Shown: piece by piece, positions 1-7,525 of the stretch | How positions within the stretch are numbered: position 1 is the first letter of the stretch | How the letters are laid out: the number at the start of each line of letters is the position of its first letter | Assembly (NCBI GenBank): GCA_947457085.1 | Contig: CANGUS010000032.1 | Coordinates: 1 to 11,646 of the forward strand | From: Bacteroidota bacterium | GTDB lineage: Bacteria; Bacteroidota; Bacteroidia; Chitinophagales; Chitinophagaceae | Reading direction: 5' to 3' | DNA length: 11,646 bases | The notes under the pieces: model-generated | Database searches by the model: none | Seen by the model: only the letters and a program-made list of their open reading frames with translations | Told to the model about the DNA's origin: nothing | Position numbers and translations under genes: made by a program

Positions 1-27
1 TTGAGTTCTTTACTAAGTAAAAAATAA
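1..27 (+). CDS. possible 3' end of an upstream gene (partial)
   Basis: Frame 1 reads L-S-S-L-L-S-K-K and then a TAA stop at 25-27, six bases before the obg start codon. This could be the last residues of a gene cut off by the window start and cotranscribed with obg. Eight residues are too few to identify a family. Adenylate kinase often sits near obg in Bacteroidota, but nothing here proves it. Confidence 0.3.
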   Translation: MSSLLSKK

Positions 28-33
28 ATTATT

Positions 34-1032
34 ATGCAACACGATAACTTCATAGATTATATTAGAGTTCACTGTAAATCTGGAAGTGGTGGAGCTGGTG
101 CGTCTCATTTTTTAAGAGAGAAATCAAAACCATTAGGCGGTCCTGATGGTGGTAATGGTGGACGAGGAGGTCACATTATTCTGAGAGGTAATAAAAATTT
201 ATGGACTCTTTTACATCTTCGATATCATAAAAATTTAATTGCTGAGGATGGATTTAGAGGAAGTAAAAATAATAGCAGCGGGCTAACGGGAAAAGATATA
301 TACATAGAAGTGCCCTTAGGAACTGTTGGAAAAAATGAAGAAACTGGTGAAGTAGAAGTAGAAATTTTAGAACATGGTCAAGAAGTTATTTGGGTGCCAG
401 GTGGTAGAGGTGGTTTAGGAAATGGAAACTTTGCAACAGCTACCAATCAAGCACCTGACTATGCTCAACCAGGAGAGCCTGGCATTGAAGAATGGAAAGT
501 AGTTGAATTAAAAATACTAGCAGATGTAGGTTTGGTGGGTTTCCCGAATGCAGGAAAATCTACTTTGTTGTCTGTTATAAGTGCCGCTAAACCTAAAATA
601 GCAGATTATGCATTCACAACCATTACCCCTAATTTAGGAATCGTAGAATATAAAGATGGTAAATCATTTTGCGTAGCAGATTTACCTGGTATCATAGAAG
701 GTGCTGCAGAAGGAAAAGGATTGGGGCATCGATTTTTACGCCATATAGAACGAAATCCAGCATTGCTTATTTTAATTCCTGCTGATAGTAAAAATCACAA
801 ACAAGAATATGAAATTTTAATGTCAGAGTTAGAGCAATACAACCCTGACTTATTAGACAAACAGATGTTGATAGCAATTAGTAAGTCGGATATGTTAGAT
901 GATGAATTGATGAAAGAAATTAGAAGCGAATTACCTAAAGAATTAGAGGTAGTGTTTTTTTCGTCTGTTAATCAAAAAGGGCTTAATGTTATGAAAGATA
1001 AGCTTTGGACGATGCTCAATAGCGAAATTTAA
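34..1032 (+). CDS. obg: Obg-family GTPase (ObgE/CgtA)
   Basis: This is the conserved GTPase that associates with the large ribosomal subunit and acts in ribosome assembly and stress control. The N-terminal Obg fold (about residues 1-160) is glycine-rich, with blocks such as GGPDGGNGGRGG near 35-46 and GGRGGLGNGNF near 123-133. The G domain follows: P-loop GFPNAGKST (169-177), switch I TTITPNLG (195-202), DLPG (216-219), SKSD (283-286, the NKxD position) and SSV near 310. At 332 residues it ends right after the G domain, so the C-terminal OCT domain of E. coli and Bacillus Obg is absent, which is usual in this phylum. A possible upstream gene ends six bases before the ATG, suggesting an operon. 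Confidence 0.97.
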   Translation: MQHDNFIDYIRVHCKSGSGGAGASHFLREKSKPLGGPDGGNGGRGGHIILRGNKNLWTLLHLRYHKNLIAEDGFRGSKNNSSGLTGKDIYIEVPLGTVGKNEETGEVEVEILEHGQEVIWVPGGRGGLGNGNFATATNQAPDYAQPGEPGIEEWKVVELKILADVGLVGFPNAGKSTLLSVISAAKPKIADYAFTTITPNLGIVEYKDGKSFCVADLPGIIEGAAEGKGLGHRFLRHIERNPALLILIPADSKNHKQEYEILMSELEQYNPDLLDKQMLIAISKSDMLDDELMKEIRSELPKELEVVFFSSVNQKGLNVMKDKLWTMLNSEI

Positions 1033-1071
1033 TTTGATTCATCGCTGAAATCAAAATTTTAACATTTTTAA

Positions 1072-1103
1072 TTGGCACAAATACATTATTTACACTAAAT
1101 TGC
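1072..1103 (+). promoter_or_regulatory. possible Bacteroidota-type promoter for the secreted protein gene
   Basis: TTG at 1072-1074 is followed after 21 bases by TAAATTGC at 1096-1103, an imperfect match to the -7 consensus TAnnTTTG. The ATG is at 1120, giving a leader of roughly ten bases. The match is weak in this AT-rich DNA. Confidence 0.25.
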
Positions 1104-1119
1104 ATTAAAAATAATAACA

Positions 1120-1815
1120 ATGAAAAAAATTATATTTACTTTATTAGTTGCTTTAAGTACAGCACCTGTTTTTTCACAAACAATTGTTGATGACACAACG
1201 GTTTATATAAAAAATGCTGGTTGCATGCCTAAAACAAATGTAATTGCTGGTGCAGATGGAACAATTATCAATAATACAAACGCTAGCATTTCATTGAGTT
1301 GGACTCTTACAGACTTGAGTTTATTATCAGGTTGGACACTTGAGAGTATCTGTGATCCAACAACATGTAAAACATCCACTTTATTAAATTCAAATCCTGG
1401 TCCTTATAGTTTTAATATAGCAGCCGGTGCTTCAGCAAATATTTTAGTTGATTTAAAAGCAGGTCCAAATGCAGCTGATGGCACTAGCTATGTGACAGTT
1501 ACTACATCAGCGGGTGACATCGTTTACAAGTTTTCAACTTGTCCTCTTGGAACAAAAGATTTCGACAATTCAAATTTTGTAAATATCTATCCAAATCCTG
1601 CAACAAACCATATTAACATTGCTTTGAACGATAAAAATATTTCTTTTGTAAATGTTACAAATGTAATTGGTAAAAAATTGGCAAAATTTGCAGTTGATGC
1701 CAATAGGAGTCCAATTTATATTCCTTTAGAAAATGTTTCTACAGGGGTTTATTTACTACAATTTGTAGATTCAAAAGGTAAAATAATCGGAGTAAAAAAA
1801 GTTACTAAACAATAA
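1120..1815 (+). CDS. secreted protein with type IX secretion (Por) sorting domain
   Basis: The protein has 231 residues. It starts with a Sec signal peptide (KK, then a hydrophobic stretch, ending A-P-V-F-S-Q near residue 20). The middle part (about 21-145) is rich in Thr, Ser and Asn, looks beta-stranded and contains four cysteines (35, 78, 83, 141). I do not recognise a family in it. The C-terminus, from about 152, is a typical T9SS type A sorting domain: the YPNP motif at 157-160, then beta strands including STGVYLLQF and a Lys-rich end. The likely route is Sec export followed by T9SS translocation, with the tail removed. It is monocistronic in appearance: a gap of 87 bases precedes it and a strong terminator follows. 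Its function is unknown; the sorting domain is clear. Confidence 0.9.
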   Translation: MKKIIFTLLVALSTAPVFSQTIVDDTTVYIKNAGCMPKTNVIAGADGTIINNTNASISLSWTLTDLSLLSGWTLESICDPTTCKTSTLLNSNPGPYSFNIAAGASANILVDLKAGPNAADGTSYVTVTTSAGDIVYKFSTCPLGTKDFDNSNFVNIYPNPATNHINIALNDKNISFVNVTNVIGKKLAKFAVDANRSPIYIPLENVSTGVYLLQFVDSKGKIIGVKKVTKQ

Positions 1816-1881
1816 AATAAATTTTACTGATTTATTGATTCTTAGTTGAATCATTTGTTTAGTAATAAAATAATAAAAATT

Positions 1882-1910
1882 AAAAAGACTTTCTTATGAA
1901 AGTCTTTTTT
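1882..1910 (+). terminator. intrinsic terminator after the T9SS protein gene
   Basis: A perfect 12-bp stem (AAAAAGACTTTC at 1882-1893 with GAAAGTCTTTTT at 1898-1909) closes a TTAT loop and runs into a T tract. It separates the secreted-protein gene from xth. Confidence 0.9.
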
Positions 1911-1918
1911 TATGTTTG
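1911..1918 (+). promoter_or_regulatory. possible -7 element for xth
   Basis: TATGTTTG matches the Bacteroidota -7 consensus TAnnTTTG exactly and lies 15 bases before the xth ATG. A TTTG at the expected -33 distance is not visible because that region is occupied by the terminator stem. xth follows a strong terminator, so it needs a promoter close by, which is the main argument for this site. Confidence 0.3.
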
Positions 1919-1933
1919 TAAATAAAAAAAATA

Positions 1934-2701
1934 ATGAGAATAGTTTCCTATAATGTAAATGGAATACGGTCGGCAGTGACAAAAGGTTTAGTCGATTGGA
2001 TCAATGAAGATAGTGCAGATATATATTGTTTTCAAGAGTTAAAAGCAAATAAAGAAGATGTACCAGCAGCATTGTTTGAAGCATTGGGCTATCATTGTTA
2101 TTGGTTTTCTGCACAAAAAAAAGGCTACAGTGGAGTAGGAGTTATTTCGAAAATAAAACCGAATGAAGTGGTTTATGGATGCGGATTAGCGCAAGCAGAT
2201 TTTGAGGGACGAGTCATTCAATTATCATTCGATCATTTCACATTAATTAATACTTATTTTCCAAGTGGAAGTAGTGGCGATGAAAGACAAGATTATAAAA
2301 TGATTTTTTTGAATGATTATTTGTCATTTTTAAAAACAAAATTAATACATCCTAATTCGCAATTAATTGTAGCAGGTGATTATAATATTTGTCATCAAGC
2401 AATTGACATTCATGATCCAAAAGGAAATAAAGATTCCAGTGGATTTCTTCCAGAAGAAAGAGCTTGGATGGATGATTTTTTTAATGTAGGAATGGTAGAT
2501 AGTTTTAGGCATATTAATAAAGATCCTCATCAATATAGTTGGTGGAGTTTTAGAGCGAATGCTAGAAATAATAATAAAGGGTGGAGAATTGATTATATTA
2601 ATGTTTCACAAAGTTTAAAAGATAAAATTCACCATGCTGAAATTTTACCTTCAATAAAACATTCAGATCATTGCCCAGTGGCATTAAAATTAAATATCTA
2701 A
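1934..2701 (+). CDS. xth: exodeoxyribonuclease III (AP endonuclease family)
   Basis: This is a DNA repair enzyme of the exonuclease III/APE1 endonuclease-exonuclease-phosphatase fold. It cleaves DNA at abasic sites and has 3' exonuclease and phosphatase activity. The family's active-site residues are present: N7 in SYNVNGIRSA, E35 in CFQELKA, Y108 in NTYFPSG, D149 and N151 in GDYNICH, D220 in WRIDYI, and the final D245-H246 pair in SDHCP. Its 255 residues match the family length. It starts 24 bases after the upstream terminator and is followed after 51 bases by a DUF4286 gene in the same direction, so the two may share a transcript. Confidence 0.96.
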   Translation: MRIVSYNVNGIRSAVTKGLVDWINEDSADIYCFQELKANKEDVPAALFEALGYHCYWFSAQKKGYSGVGVISKIKPNEVVYGCGLAQADFEGRVIQLSFDHFTLINTYFPSGSSGDERQDYKMIFLNDYLSFLKTKLIHPNSQLIVAGDYNICHQAIDIHDPKGNKDSSGFLPEERAWMDDFFNVGMVDSFRHINKDPHQYSWWSFRANARNNNKGWRIDYINVSQSLKDKIHHAEILPSIKHSDHCPVALKLNI

Positions 2702-2752
2702 ATAATACTACTGCAAGTCTACTAATTTTCTCCACTAAAAATTTATAAGAAT

Positions 2753-3058
2753 ATGTACATATATAATGTTACCATAAAAATAGCGCATGAAATTGAAACA
2801 GCATGGTTGCAATGGATGCAGGAAATACACATGCAAGAGGTTATAGATACTGGTCTTTTTGATAGCTATCAATTTTTTTATTTACACGAAGGAGATGACG
2901 AAGAGGGGAAAACCTATATTGCTCAATATCATACAACCCATGAGGAAAGATACAAACAATATATAGAGGAATTTGCACCCTCATTACGAGAGAAAGGCTA
3001 TGCATTATTTGGCAACAAATTCATTGCATTCAGAAGCATATTAAAAAAAATTAGATGA
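2753..3058 (+). CDS. DUF4286 family protein
   Basis: A 101-residue protein starting MYIYNVTIKI and ending with FGNKFIAFRSILKKI. The overall pattern (N-terminal beta strand, amphipathic helix WLQWMQEIHM, strand YQFFYLHE, a YIAQYHT strand, then helix YKQYIEEFAP) fits the DUF4286 family, which is common in Bacteroidota and has an alpha/beta ferredoxin-like shape. No signal peptide or catalytic motif is visible. The function is unknown. It follows xth by 51 bases in the same direction. Confidence 0.8.
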   Translation: MYIYNVTIKIAHEIETAWLQWMQEIHMQEVIDTGLFDSYQFFYLHEGDDEEGKTYIAQYHTTHEERYKQYIEEFAPSLREKGYALFGNKFIAFRSILKKIR

Positions 3059-3160
3059 AAAATTCTCTAATCTTAAAACATACAGCTAGTTCGATTTTGC
3101 ATAAATGTTGATAATGTGTGAAAATCCTTTATAGATAAGGCTTTCAGCTAAAAAAAAAAT

Positions 3161-3190
3161 TTTGAAATAATGTAAATTATAGTAATTTAG
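3161..3190 (+). promoter_or_regulatory. possible promoter for the HU gene
   Basis: TTTG at 3161-3164 and TAATTTAG at 3183-3190 are 18 bases apart, close to the Bacteroidota TTTG/TAnnTTTG layout with one mismatch in the -7 box. This would give a leader of about 30-35 bases before the HU ATG at 3231. It is plausible but not strong in AT-rich DNA. Confidence 0.35.
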
Positions 3191-3230
3191 CATCATTATC
3201 AATATTTTTAACTCAATAAATTAAAAAAAC

Positions 3231-3506
3231 ATGAACAAAGCAGAATTAATTGAAGCAATGGCAAAAGCAGCTGATTGCACAAAAACACAAGCAGGTGAAG
3301 CATTAGATGCATTTACAACTTCTGTAACAATGGCATTAAAAAAAGGTGACAAAGTAACTTTGGTTGGATTTGGAACATTTTCAGTATCTAAACGTGCTGC
3401 ACGTATTGGACGTAATCCTCAAACAGGAAAAGAAATTAAAATTGCAGCTAAAAAAGTAGCTAAATTCAAAGCAGGTAAAGAATTAAGCACAAAAGTGGCT
3501 AAATAA
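3231..3506 (+). CDS. hup: HU-family DNA-binding protein
   Basis: A nucleoid-associated protein of 91 residues, normal for HU. It acts as a dimer that bends DNA with little sequence specificity. The N-terminal helices (MNKAELIEAMAKAA) are followed by the signature VTLVGFGTFSV (42-52) and the beta-arm tip GRNPQTGKEI (60-69), where P63 is the intercalating proline. The C-terminus is Lys-rich. The gene is flanked by a 172-bp upstream gap and its own terminator, consistent with an independent, strongly expressed unit. Confidence 0.97.
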   Translation: MNKAELIEAMAKAADCTKTQAGEALDAFTTSVTMALKKGDKVTLVGFGTFSVSKRAARIGRNPQTGKEIKIAAKKVAKFKAGKELSTKVAK

Positions 3507-3530
3507 TTTTATCAAAATAGAACATCAATT

Positions 3531-3557
3531 AAAAACCGAGTTGTACTCGGTTTTTTT
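3531..3557 (+). terminator. intrinsic terminator after the HU gene
   Basis: A perfect 11-bp stem (AAAAACCGAGT at 3531-3541 with ACTCGGTTTTT at 3545-3555) closes a TGT loop and continues into a T tract. It ends the HU transcript 24 bases after the stop codon. Confidence 0.93.
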
Positions 3558-3622
3558 AATTATTATTTCACTTTAACTCAAAAAGCGTATATTCGCAATC
3601 CTAAATATAAAAACAATTAATC

Positions 3623-3745
3623 ATGGGCAGAGGCGACAAAAAAACAAAACGCGGTAAAATTTTCAAAGGTTCTTTTGGGAAGTTTCGTATGCGTGTAGCT
3701 AGACAATTAGCTAACTTAAGAAAAGCAGAAGAAAAGAAAGCATAA
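3623..3745 (+). CDS. small ribosomal subunit protein bTHX (S31e-like)
   Basis: A 40-codon gene that is easily missed because of its length. The protein starts MGRGDKKTKRGKIFKGSFGK, closely matching the Thermus THX pattern MGKGD-RRTRRGKI-G-YGK, a short, very basic peptide that sits in the head of the 30S subunit. The Bacteroidota form is longer at the C-terminus, here with a helical tail RVARQLANLRKAEEKK. The start is the ATG at 3623, with an A-rich leader. The HU terminator lies upstream, so it needs its own promoter. Its terminator overlaps the end of the reading frame. Confidence 0.93.
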   Translation: MGRGDKKTKRGKIFKGSFGKFRMRVARQLANLRKAEEKKA

Positions 3746-3762
3746 TTGCTTTCTTTTTTTTT
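3732..3762 (+). terminator. intrinsic terminator overlapping the bTHX stop codon
   Basis: A perfect 11-bp stem (AAAAGAAAGCA at 3732-3742 with TGCTTTCTTTT at 3747-3757) is followed by more T residues. The loop TAAT contains the bTHX stop codon (3743-3745), so the last codons of the gene form the left arm. Confidence 0.85.
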
Positions 3763-3819
3763 AGATGTTTTTTGTTGACTATAATGTAAAAAGGAAACAA
3801 CTTATCTTATTTCCTAAAT

Positions 3820-4482
3820 TTAAATATTCATAAAGTGCATGAGTGCATTATAGTTTTGTTGCAAATCATTTTCATTATTTTCTATAGAATAAATTTCAGC
3901 AATGGTATAATTATATCGCTCAAAAGTGGAAACCAGCGACTGAATATCTGTACGATTGGTTTTTATGGTTACTAATAGCAGTCCAGATTCATTTTTAGTT
4001 TTGATAAACAAACTGATAATGCTAACATCATTGCTTTCACAAATTCTTGATATTTCTGACAGGCTATAGTTTCGAGGTTCCATTTCAAGAACAATGATAC
4101 CGCCCAATTCTTTAATGCCATTGGTATCCGAAAAATAGCTAAATAATCCTTCGCTGGTAACAACCCCTTCAAAATGATTTTGTAGATTTAAAACAGGTAC
4201 TACGGATAGGTTATTTTCTTTTGCAATTTTCATTGCTTCAAAAGGATGTGTGTTACTGAATACTGCTGGTCTGAAATTTACAAATTCTGCAAAAGATAAG
4301 GGTTCTTCTGGAGTGTCCCAGTCTAATATGTCGTCTTCTGAAATGAGCGCTAAGTAATTATCTTGTTGTACTAGTGGTAAATGGAAAACCCTGTATTCGT
4401 TCATTAAACGCAATGCCTTTTCACCACTATCTGTAAGAGATAAATTTGGTAAATCGTGGGTTATTAATGATTGAATACTCAT
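3820..4482 (-). CDS. CBS-domain protein with C-terminal ACT-like region
   Basis: A 220-residue cytosolic protein. Two CBS domains form the first part: about 1-57 (with GEKALRLMNEYRVFHLPLV and ALISEDDILDW) and about 70-125 (PFEAMKIAKENNLSVVPVL and GVVTSEGLFSYF). Paired CBS domains form a Bateman module that usually binds adenine nucleotides. Residues about 128-200 show a beta-alpha-beta-beta-alpha-beta order (IIVLEM, helix LSEISRICESN, VSIISLFIKT, LLLVTIKT, helix DIQSLVSTFERY, IAEIYSIE), which looks like an ACT-type ligand-binding domain. No enzyme domain is attached. It is the last of five minus-strand genes, 78 bases after the alpha/beta hydrolase. Its ligand and target are unknown. Confidence 0.85.
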   Translation of the reverse strand: MSIQSLITHDLPNLSLTDSGEKALRLMNEYRVFHLPLVQQDNYLALISEDDILDWDTPEEPLSFAEFVNFRPAVFSNTHPFEAMKIAKENNLSVVPVLNLQNHFEGVVTSEGLFSYFSDTNGIKELGGIIVLEMEPRNYSLSEISRICESNDVSIISLFIKTKNESGLLLVTIKTNRTDIQSLVSTFERYNYTIAEIYSIENNENDLQQNYNALMHFMNI

Positions 4483-4560
4483 TTAGTAACAAAAATAGAT
4501 TTAAATAAAATATAAAGGTAAATGTCAACTAATTAATACAATGTAAATACAGATAATTGA

Positions 4561-5316
4561 CTAATGTTTATTTAAAAAATCATTTAAAATAACATTGAAT
4601 TCTCCTGGGACTTCCATCATTGGAGCATGACCACATTTGTCAATCCAATGGAGTTCTGAATTTGGTAATAATTTTTTAAATTCTTCAGCAACCATTGGAG
4701 GTGTGATAGTATCGTTTTTACCCCAAATTAAACATACTGGTTTTTTAATATTTTGAAGTTCATCCCCTAAATTATGACGGATGGCCGATTTCGCTAAATA
4801 TATAATTTTAACTGCTTTTAAACGGTTGTTTACAATGTTATATACTTCATCACACAATTCTTGAGTTGCACTTGCAGGATCATAAAAAGTTAACTCTACT
4901 TTTTTACGAATATAATCTTTATCACCACGCTTAGGGTATGTTTCTCCCATGCCATTTTCAAATAAGCCTGAGGAGCCAGTTAATGTTATTGTTTTCACTC
5001 GTTCAGGATGATTTAAGGCATATACTAACGCAATGTGACCTCCTAAAGAATTACCTAATAAGTTAACATTGGTTAAGTCCTTATATTCTATAAATTTAGA
5101 AACATACTTTGCCAACCCAGAAACTGAAGTATCTAAGTTAGTTAAATCATACAATGGTAAAATAGGGATATAAACAGTATAACTATCTTTAAAGCAATCT
5201 ATTAAATCTTTAAAATTGCTTAATGCTCCGAATAGTCCGTGTAACAAAACCAAACTCTCTCCTTGGCCCTCTTGAACGTATTTGAATTTTCCTGAATTTT
5301 TAATCTCGTACTGCAT
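4561..5316 (-). CDS. alpha/beta-fold hydrolase
   Basis: A 251-residue single-domain enzyme with no signal peptide. The oxyanion-loop motif LLHG (24-27) is followed by the nucleophile elbow GNSLGG (88-93, Ser90), the acid D202 in GKNDTITP and the base H230 in CGHAPMMEVP, so the Ser-Asp-His triad is complete. A cap region (about 120-185) lies between the core strands. The family includes esterases, lipases and C-C bond hydrolases of the MhpC/BphD type. The substrate cannot be read from the sequence. It lies 93 bases downstream of the second RlpA-like gene and 78 bases upstream of the CBS gene, all in one direction. Confidence 0.93.
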   Translation of the reverse strand: MQYEIKNSGKFKYVQEGQGESLVLLHGLFGALSNFKDLIDCFKDSYTVYIPILPLYDLTNLDTSVSGLAKYVSKFIEYKDLTNVNLLGNSLGGHIALVYALNHPERVKTITLTGSSGLFENGMGETYPKRGDKDYIRKKVELTFYDPASATQELCDEVYNIVNNRLKAVKIIYLAKSAIRHNLGDELQNIKKPVCLIWGKNDTITPPMVAEEFKKLLPNSELHWIDKCGHAPMMEVPGEFNVILNDFLNKH

Positions 5317-5409
5317 AATTAATTTTAGCGATGCTAATGTAGTTTTAATATTACGAATAAAGAAATTTATTGAAATATGATTTTAAAAAAAGAAAATATG
5401 AAACTAATT

Positions 5410-5790
5410 TCATTGATTTTTATCTGTGTCATACTGCAATTGGGATACTTTTACAACTTTGACTTTGCATGTTCCACTTTTTATAAAATCAAGTTCTTTG
5501 GCAGCTTGAAAGCTTAAGTCAATTAGTCTTTTATTTTTAGCATTCATTCGATCATTTATTTTTACAATAACAGTATTCCCATTTTTTAAATTAGTTACTT
5601 TCACTAAAGTGCCTAGTGGTAAGGAATTACTGGCTGCTGTCATTCCATTGATGTCAAATTTTTCTCCTGTGGCTGTTTTTCTGCCATGAAATTTCTGATG
5701 ATAATAGCTTGCTGTTCCAATTGTCTCATTTTTTTGTGTGACTCCTTTAAATGATAAAAAAAGTGCTAAAACGATACATAATTTACGCAT
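5410..5790 (-). CDS. RlpA-like double-psi beta-barrel protein (copy A)
   Basis: A 126-residue secreted protein: a short signal peptide (MRKLCIVLALFLSFKGVTQ) followed by one RlpA-type double-psi beta-barrel. Visible motifs are GTASYYHQKFHGRKTATGE (25-43), LPLGTLVKVTNLKNG (57-71), INDRMNAKNKRLIDLS (78-93). RlpA proteins bind peptidoglycan, and some are lytic transglycosylases acting on glycan strands without stem peptides. The acidic residues E43, D80 and D91 are present, but the histidine usually found in the TAAH motif is Ser54 here. There is no SPOR domain. It sits 36 bases after a paralogue (copy B) and is in the same run as murB. An envelope role is likely; lytic activity is uncertain. Confidence 0.88.
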   Translation of the reverse strand: MRKLCIVLALFLSFKGVTQKNETIGTASYYHQKFHGRKTATGEKFDINGMTAASNSLPLGTLVKVTNLKNGNTVIVKINDRMNAKNKRLIDLSFQAAKELDFIKSGTCKVKVVKVSQLQYDTDKNQ

Positions 5791-5826
5791 AACGGTGAAA
5801 TTGATATCACAATATAAACAAAAATA

Positions 5827-6231
5827 CTAACCTTCTTTTATAATTTCGATTTCTACTTTTCCTATACCTTGTTGTATAATGTCTAATTGACGAGCAGCAG
5901 CTTCCGTTAAATCAATTAATCGATGATTCTTTTTGTTCATTCGGTCATTAATTTTCACAATAACGGTCTTCCCATTTTCGGGGTTTAAAACTTTTACTAA
6001 GGTTCCTAATTTTAAAAAATTATTTGCAGCGGTAAATTTTTCATTGTTGAAAATTTCACCATTCGCTGTTTTTCTTCCATTGAATTTAGGGTGATAATAA
6101 CTAGCAATTCCTGAGTATACAGCCGACGATATTTTTTCTGTATTTGTAGAAAAAGAAAATGTAGAAATTATTAAAAGGGCTATCGCCAATGTTCCAATAA
6201 ACATGTTTTTTACGATATTCATAACGTTCAT
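5827..6231 (-). CDS. RlpA-like double-psi beta-barrel protein (copy B)
   Basis: A 134-residue protein with an N-terminal hydrophobic segment (about 9-27) that is a signal peptide or anchor, then one RlpA-type barrel: GIASYYHPKFNGRKTANGE (41-59), LGTLVKVLNPENG (75-87), INDRMNKKNHRLIDLT (94-109) and AAARQL. It is clearly a paralogue of the next gene downstream, so the pair arose by tandem duplication. E59, D96 and D107 are kept, while the TAAH histidine is Asn70. There is no SPOR domain. Its ATG could be at 6231 or three codons later at 6222. It follows murB by 94 bases, which fits a cell-wall gene group. Confidence 0.88.
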   Translation of the reverse strand: MNVMNIVKNMFIGTLAIALLIISTFSFSTNTEKISSAVYSGIASYYHPKFNGRKTANGEIFNNEKFTAANNFLKLGTLVKVLNPENGKTVIVKINDRMNKKNHRLIDLTEAAARQLDIIQQGIGKVEIEIIKEG

Positions 6232-6325
6232 ATTTTATGATGAATAACGAAAATAGTCCTTTAGATAACTAGAAAAAGCTGTTTAAGTTTTTATAAACAT
6301 AATGAAATGTTAGCCAAGCCTATTT

Positions 6326-7339
6326 TTACCAGATATTAACTTCTCGCTCTAATGTAATGTTAAAAGTTTGTTGCACAGATGTTATAATATGGGAAGAAAG
6401 TTCTAAAATGTCATTCCCTTTAGCATTGTTATAATTTACTAAAACCAAGGCTTGATTTTTATGAACACCAAAATCACCTTTTTTAAAACCTTTCCAATTA
6501 TTTTTTTCTATCAACCAAGCTGCAGGTATTTTTACTCCATTGGTTGCTATAAAATGTGGAATTGCTGGATACATTGATTTCAGTGCTTCAAAATGGGATA
6601 GGCTTACAATTGGGTTTTTAAAAAAACTTCCAGCATTGCCAATTTCATCTGGATTAGGCAACTTGCTGCTTCTAATGTTTATTACTGCCTTTGAAACATC
6701 TTGTATACATGGAGTCTCAACTTTCATCTTCAATAATTCATCTTTTATGTTTCCATAATGGATGTTGCAAACAGGATTTTTAGTTAGTTTTATTCTAACA
6801 TTTAAAATAAACCAATTGCCTTTTTCATGTTGTTTGAAAATACTGTCTCTGTATCCAAAATTACATTCTTCTAAAGTAAATATTTTCTTTTCAAAGCTCT
6901 TTAAGTTGATAGCTTCTAAAGAATGAAAAACATCTTTTAGCTCTACACCATAAGCGCCAATATTTTGAATAGGGGATGCTCCTATCGTGCCAGGAATTAA
7001 CGATAGATTTTCGACGCCACCATAGTTTTTAGATACCGCCCACAACACACATTCATGCCAATTTTCTCCAGAAGAAAAATTAACCAGCACAAATTCTTCA
7101 TTCTCTTCTATTATGTGAATGCCTTTTATTTGGTTTAAAATAGTTATTCCTTCTATGTTTTTAGTTAACAAAATATTGCTACCACCTCCGATAAAATGAG
7201 TGCTTGTATTTGATTGTTTTGCAAATGTCAATACCTCTATCAATGATTTTTCATTATCAACACAAATAAATTTTTCTGCATGGGCATCTATATGAAATGT
7301 ATTAAAATCTTTGAGGGGTTTGTTTATTTCAAATTGCAT
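6326..7339 (-). CDS. murB: UDP-N-acetylenolpyruvoylglucosamine reductase (MurB)
   Basis: This cytosolic FAD enzyme makes UDP-N-acetylmuramate from UDP-GlcNAc-enolpyruvate with NADPH, an essential step of peptidoglycan synthesis. FAD-binding motifs are GGGSNILL (51-58), SLIPGTIGASPIQNIGAYG (113-131) and the N-terminal NTFHI. Catalytic candidates are R164 in YRDS, S238 in GNAGSFFKNP (the general acid position) and the C-terminal glutamate in LEREVN (331 or 333). The YRDS loop and 337-residue length fit the type I, E. coli-like class. It is the first gene of a minus-strand run that continues with two RlpA-like genes. The accessory island starts about 125 bases upstream of its ATG. Confidence 0.97.
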   Translation of the reverse strand: MQFEINKPLKDFNTFHIDAHAEKFICVDNEKSLIEVLTFAKQSNTSTHFIGGGSNILLTKNIEGITILNQIKGIHIIEENEEFVLVNFSSGENWHECVLWAVSKNYGGVENLSLIPGTIGASPIQNIGAYGVELKDVFHSLEAINLKSFEKKIFTLEECNFGYRDSIFKQHEKGNWFILNVRIKLTKNPVCNIHYGNIKDELLKMKVETPCIQDVSKAVINIRSSKLPNPDEIGNAGSFFKNPIVSLSHFEALKSMYPAIPHFIATNGVKIPAAWLIEKNNWKGFKKGDFGVHKNQALVLVNYNNAKGNDILELSSHIITSVQQTFNITLEREVNIW

Positions 7340-7525
7340 TTTGCAAAAGTATTAAAAAATATGGTGTCACATATTGTAAATTCTGGTGGCAGTTGATAAT
7401 GATGACAATCACATTTACTGAGTTGCCTTTATTGTGAAATGAATTTAATTGCTGTAATCTGATTGTTACAAGCAACCCTAAAAGACCGACAGTACTAACA
7501 TTAAACGACTGGAAAAGGACGAAAA
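7340..7525. other. intergenic stretch between murB and the accessory island
   Basis: No convincing gene is present. A minus-strand open frame of 68 codons spans it but has no family resemblance. GTTACAAGC at 7465-7473 is a candidate left boundary of the island. The bases to the right (about 7480-7525) are visibly less AT-rich than the murB leader, and they lead into the first stem-loop element. A perfect TAnnTTTG match on the minus strand (7344-7351) lies four bases before the murB ATG, but no -33 box is visible. Confidence 0.5.

Noticed and set aside
3119..3146. Imperfect hairpin TGAAA-AT-CCTT / AAGG-C-TTTCA before the HU gene
   Set aside because: Short interrupted stem followed by an A tract rather than a T tract; not convincing as terminator or attenuator.
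3972..4172. 66-codon minus-strand open frame inside the CBS gene
   Set aside because: Shifted-frame shadow of the CBS protein gene.
4490..4497. TATTTTTG on the minus strand just before the CBS gene ATG, and the similar TACTTTTG before murB (7344-7351), as promoters of leaderless transcripts
   Set aside because: Both match the -7 consensus, but no -33 box is seen at the right distance and such matches arise by chance in AT-rich DNA.
6540..6758. 72-codon plus-strand open frame inside murB
   Set aside because: Antisense shadow of a clear murB gene.
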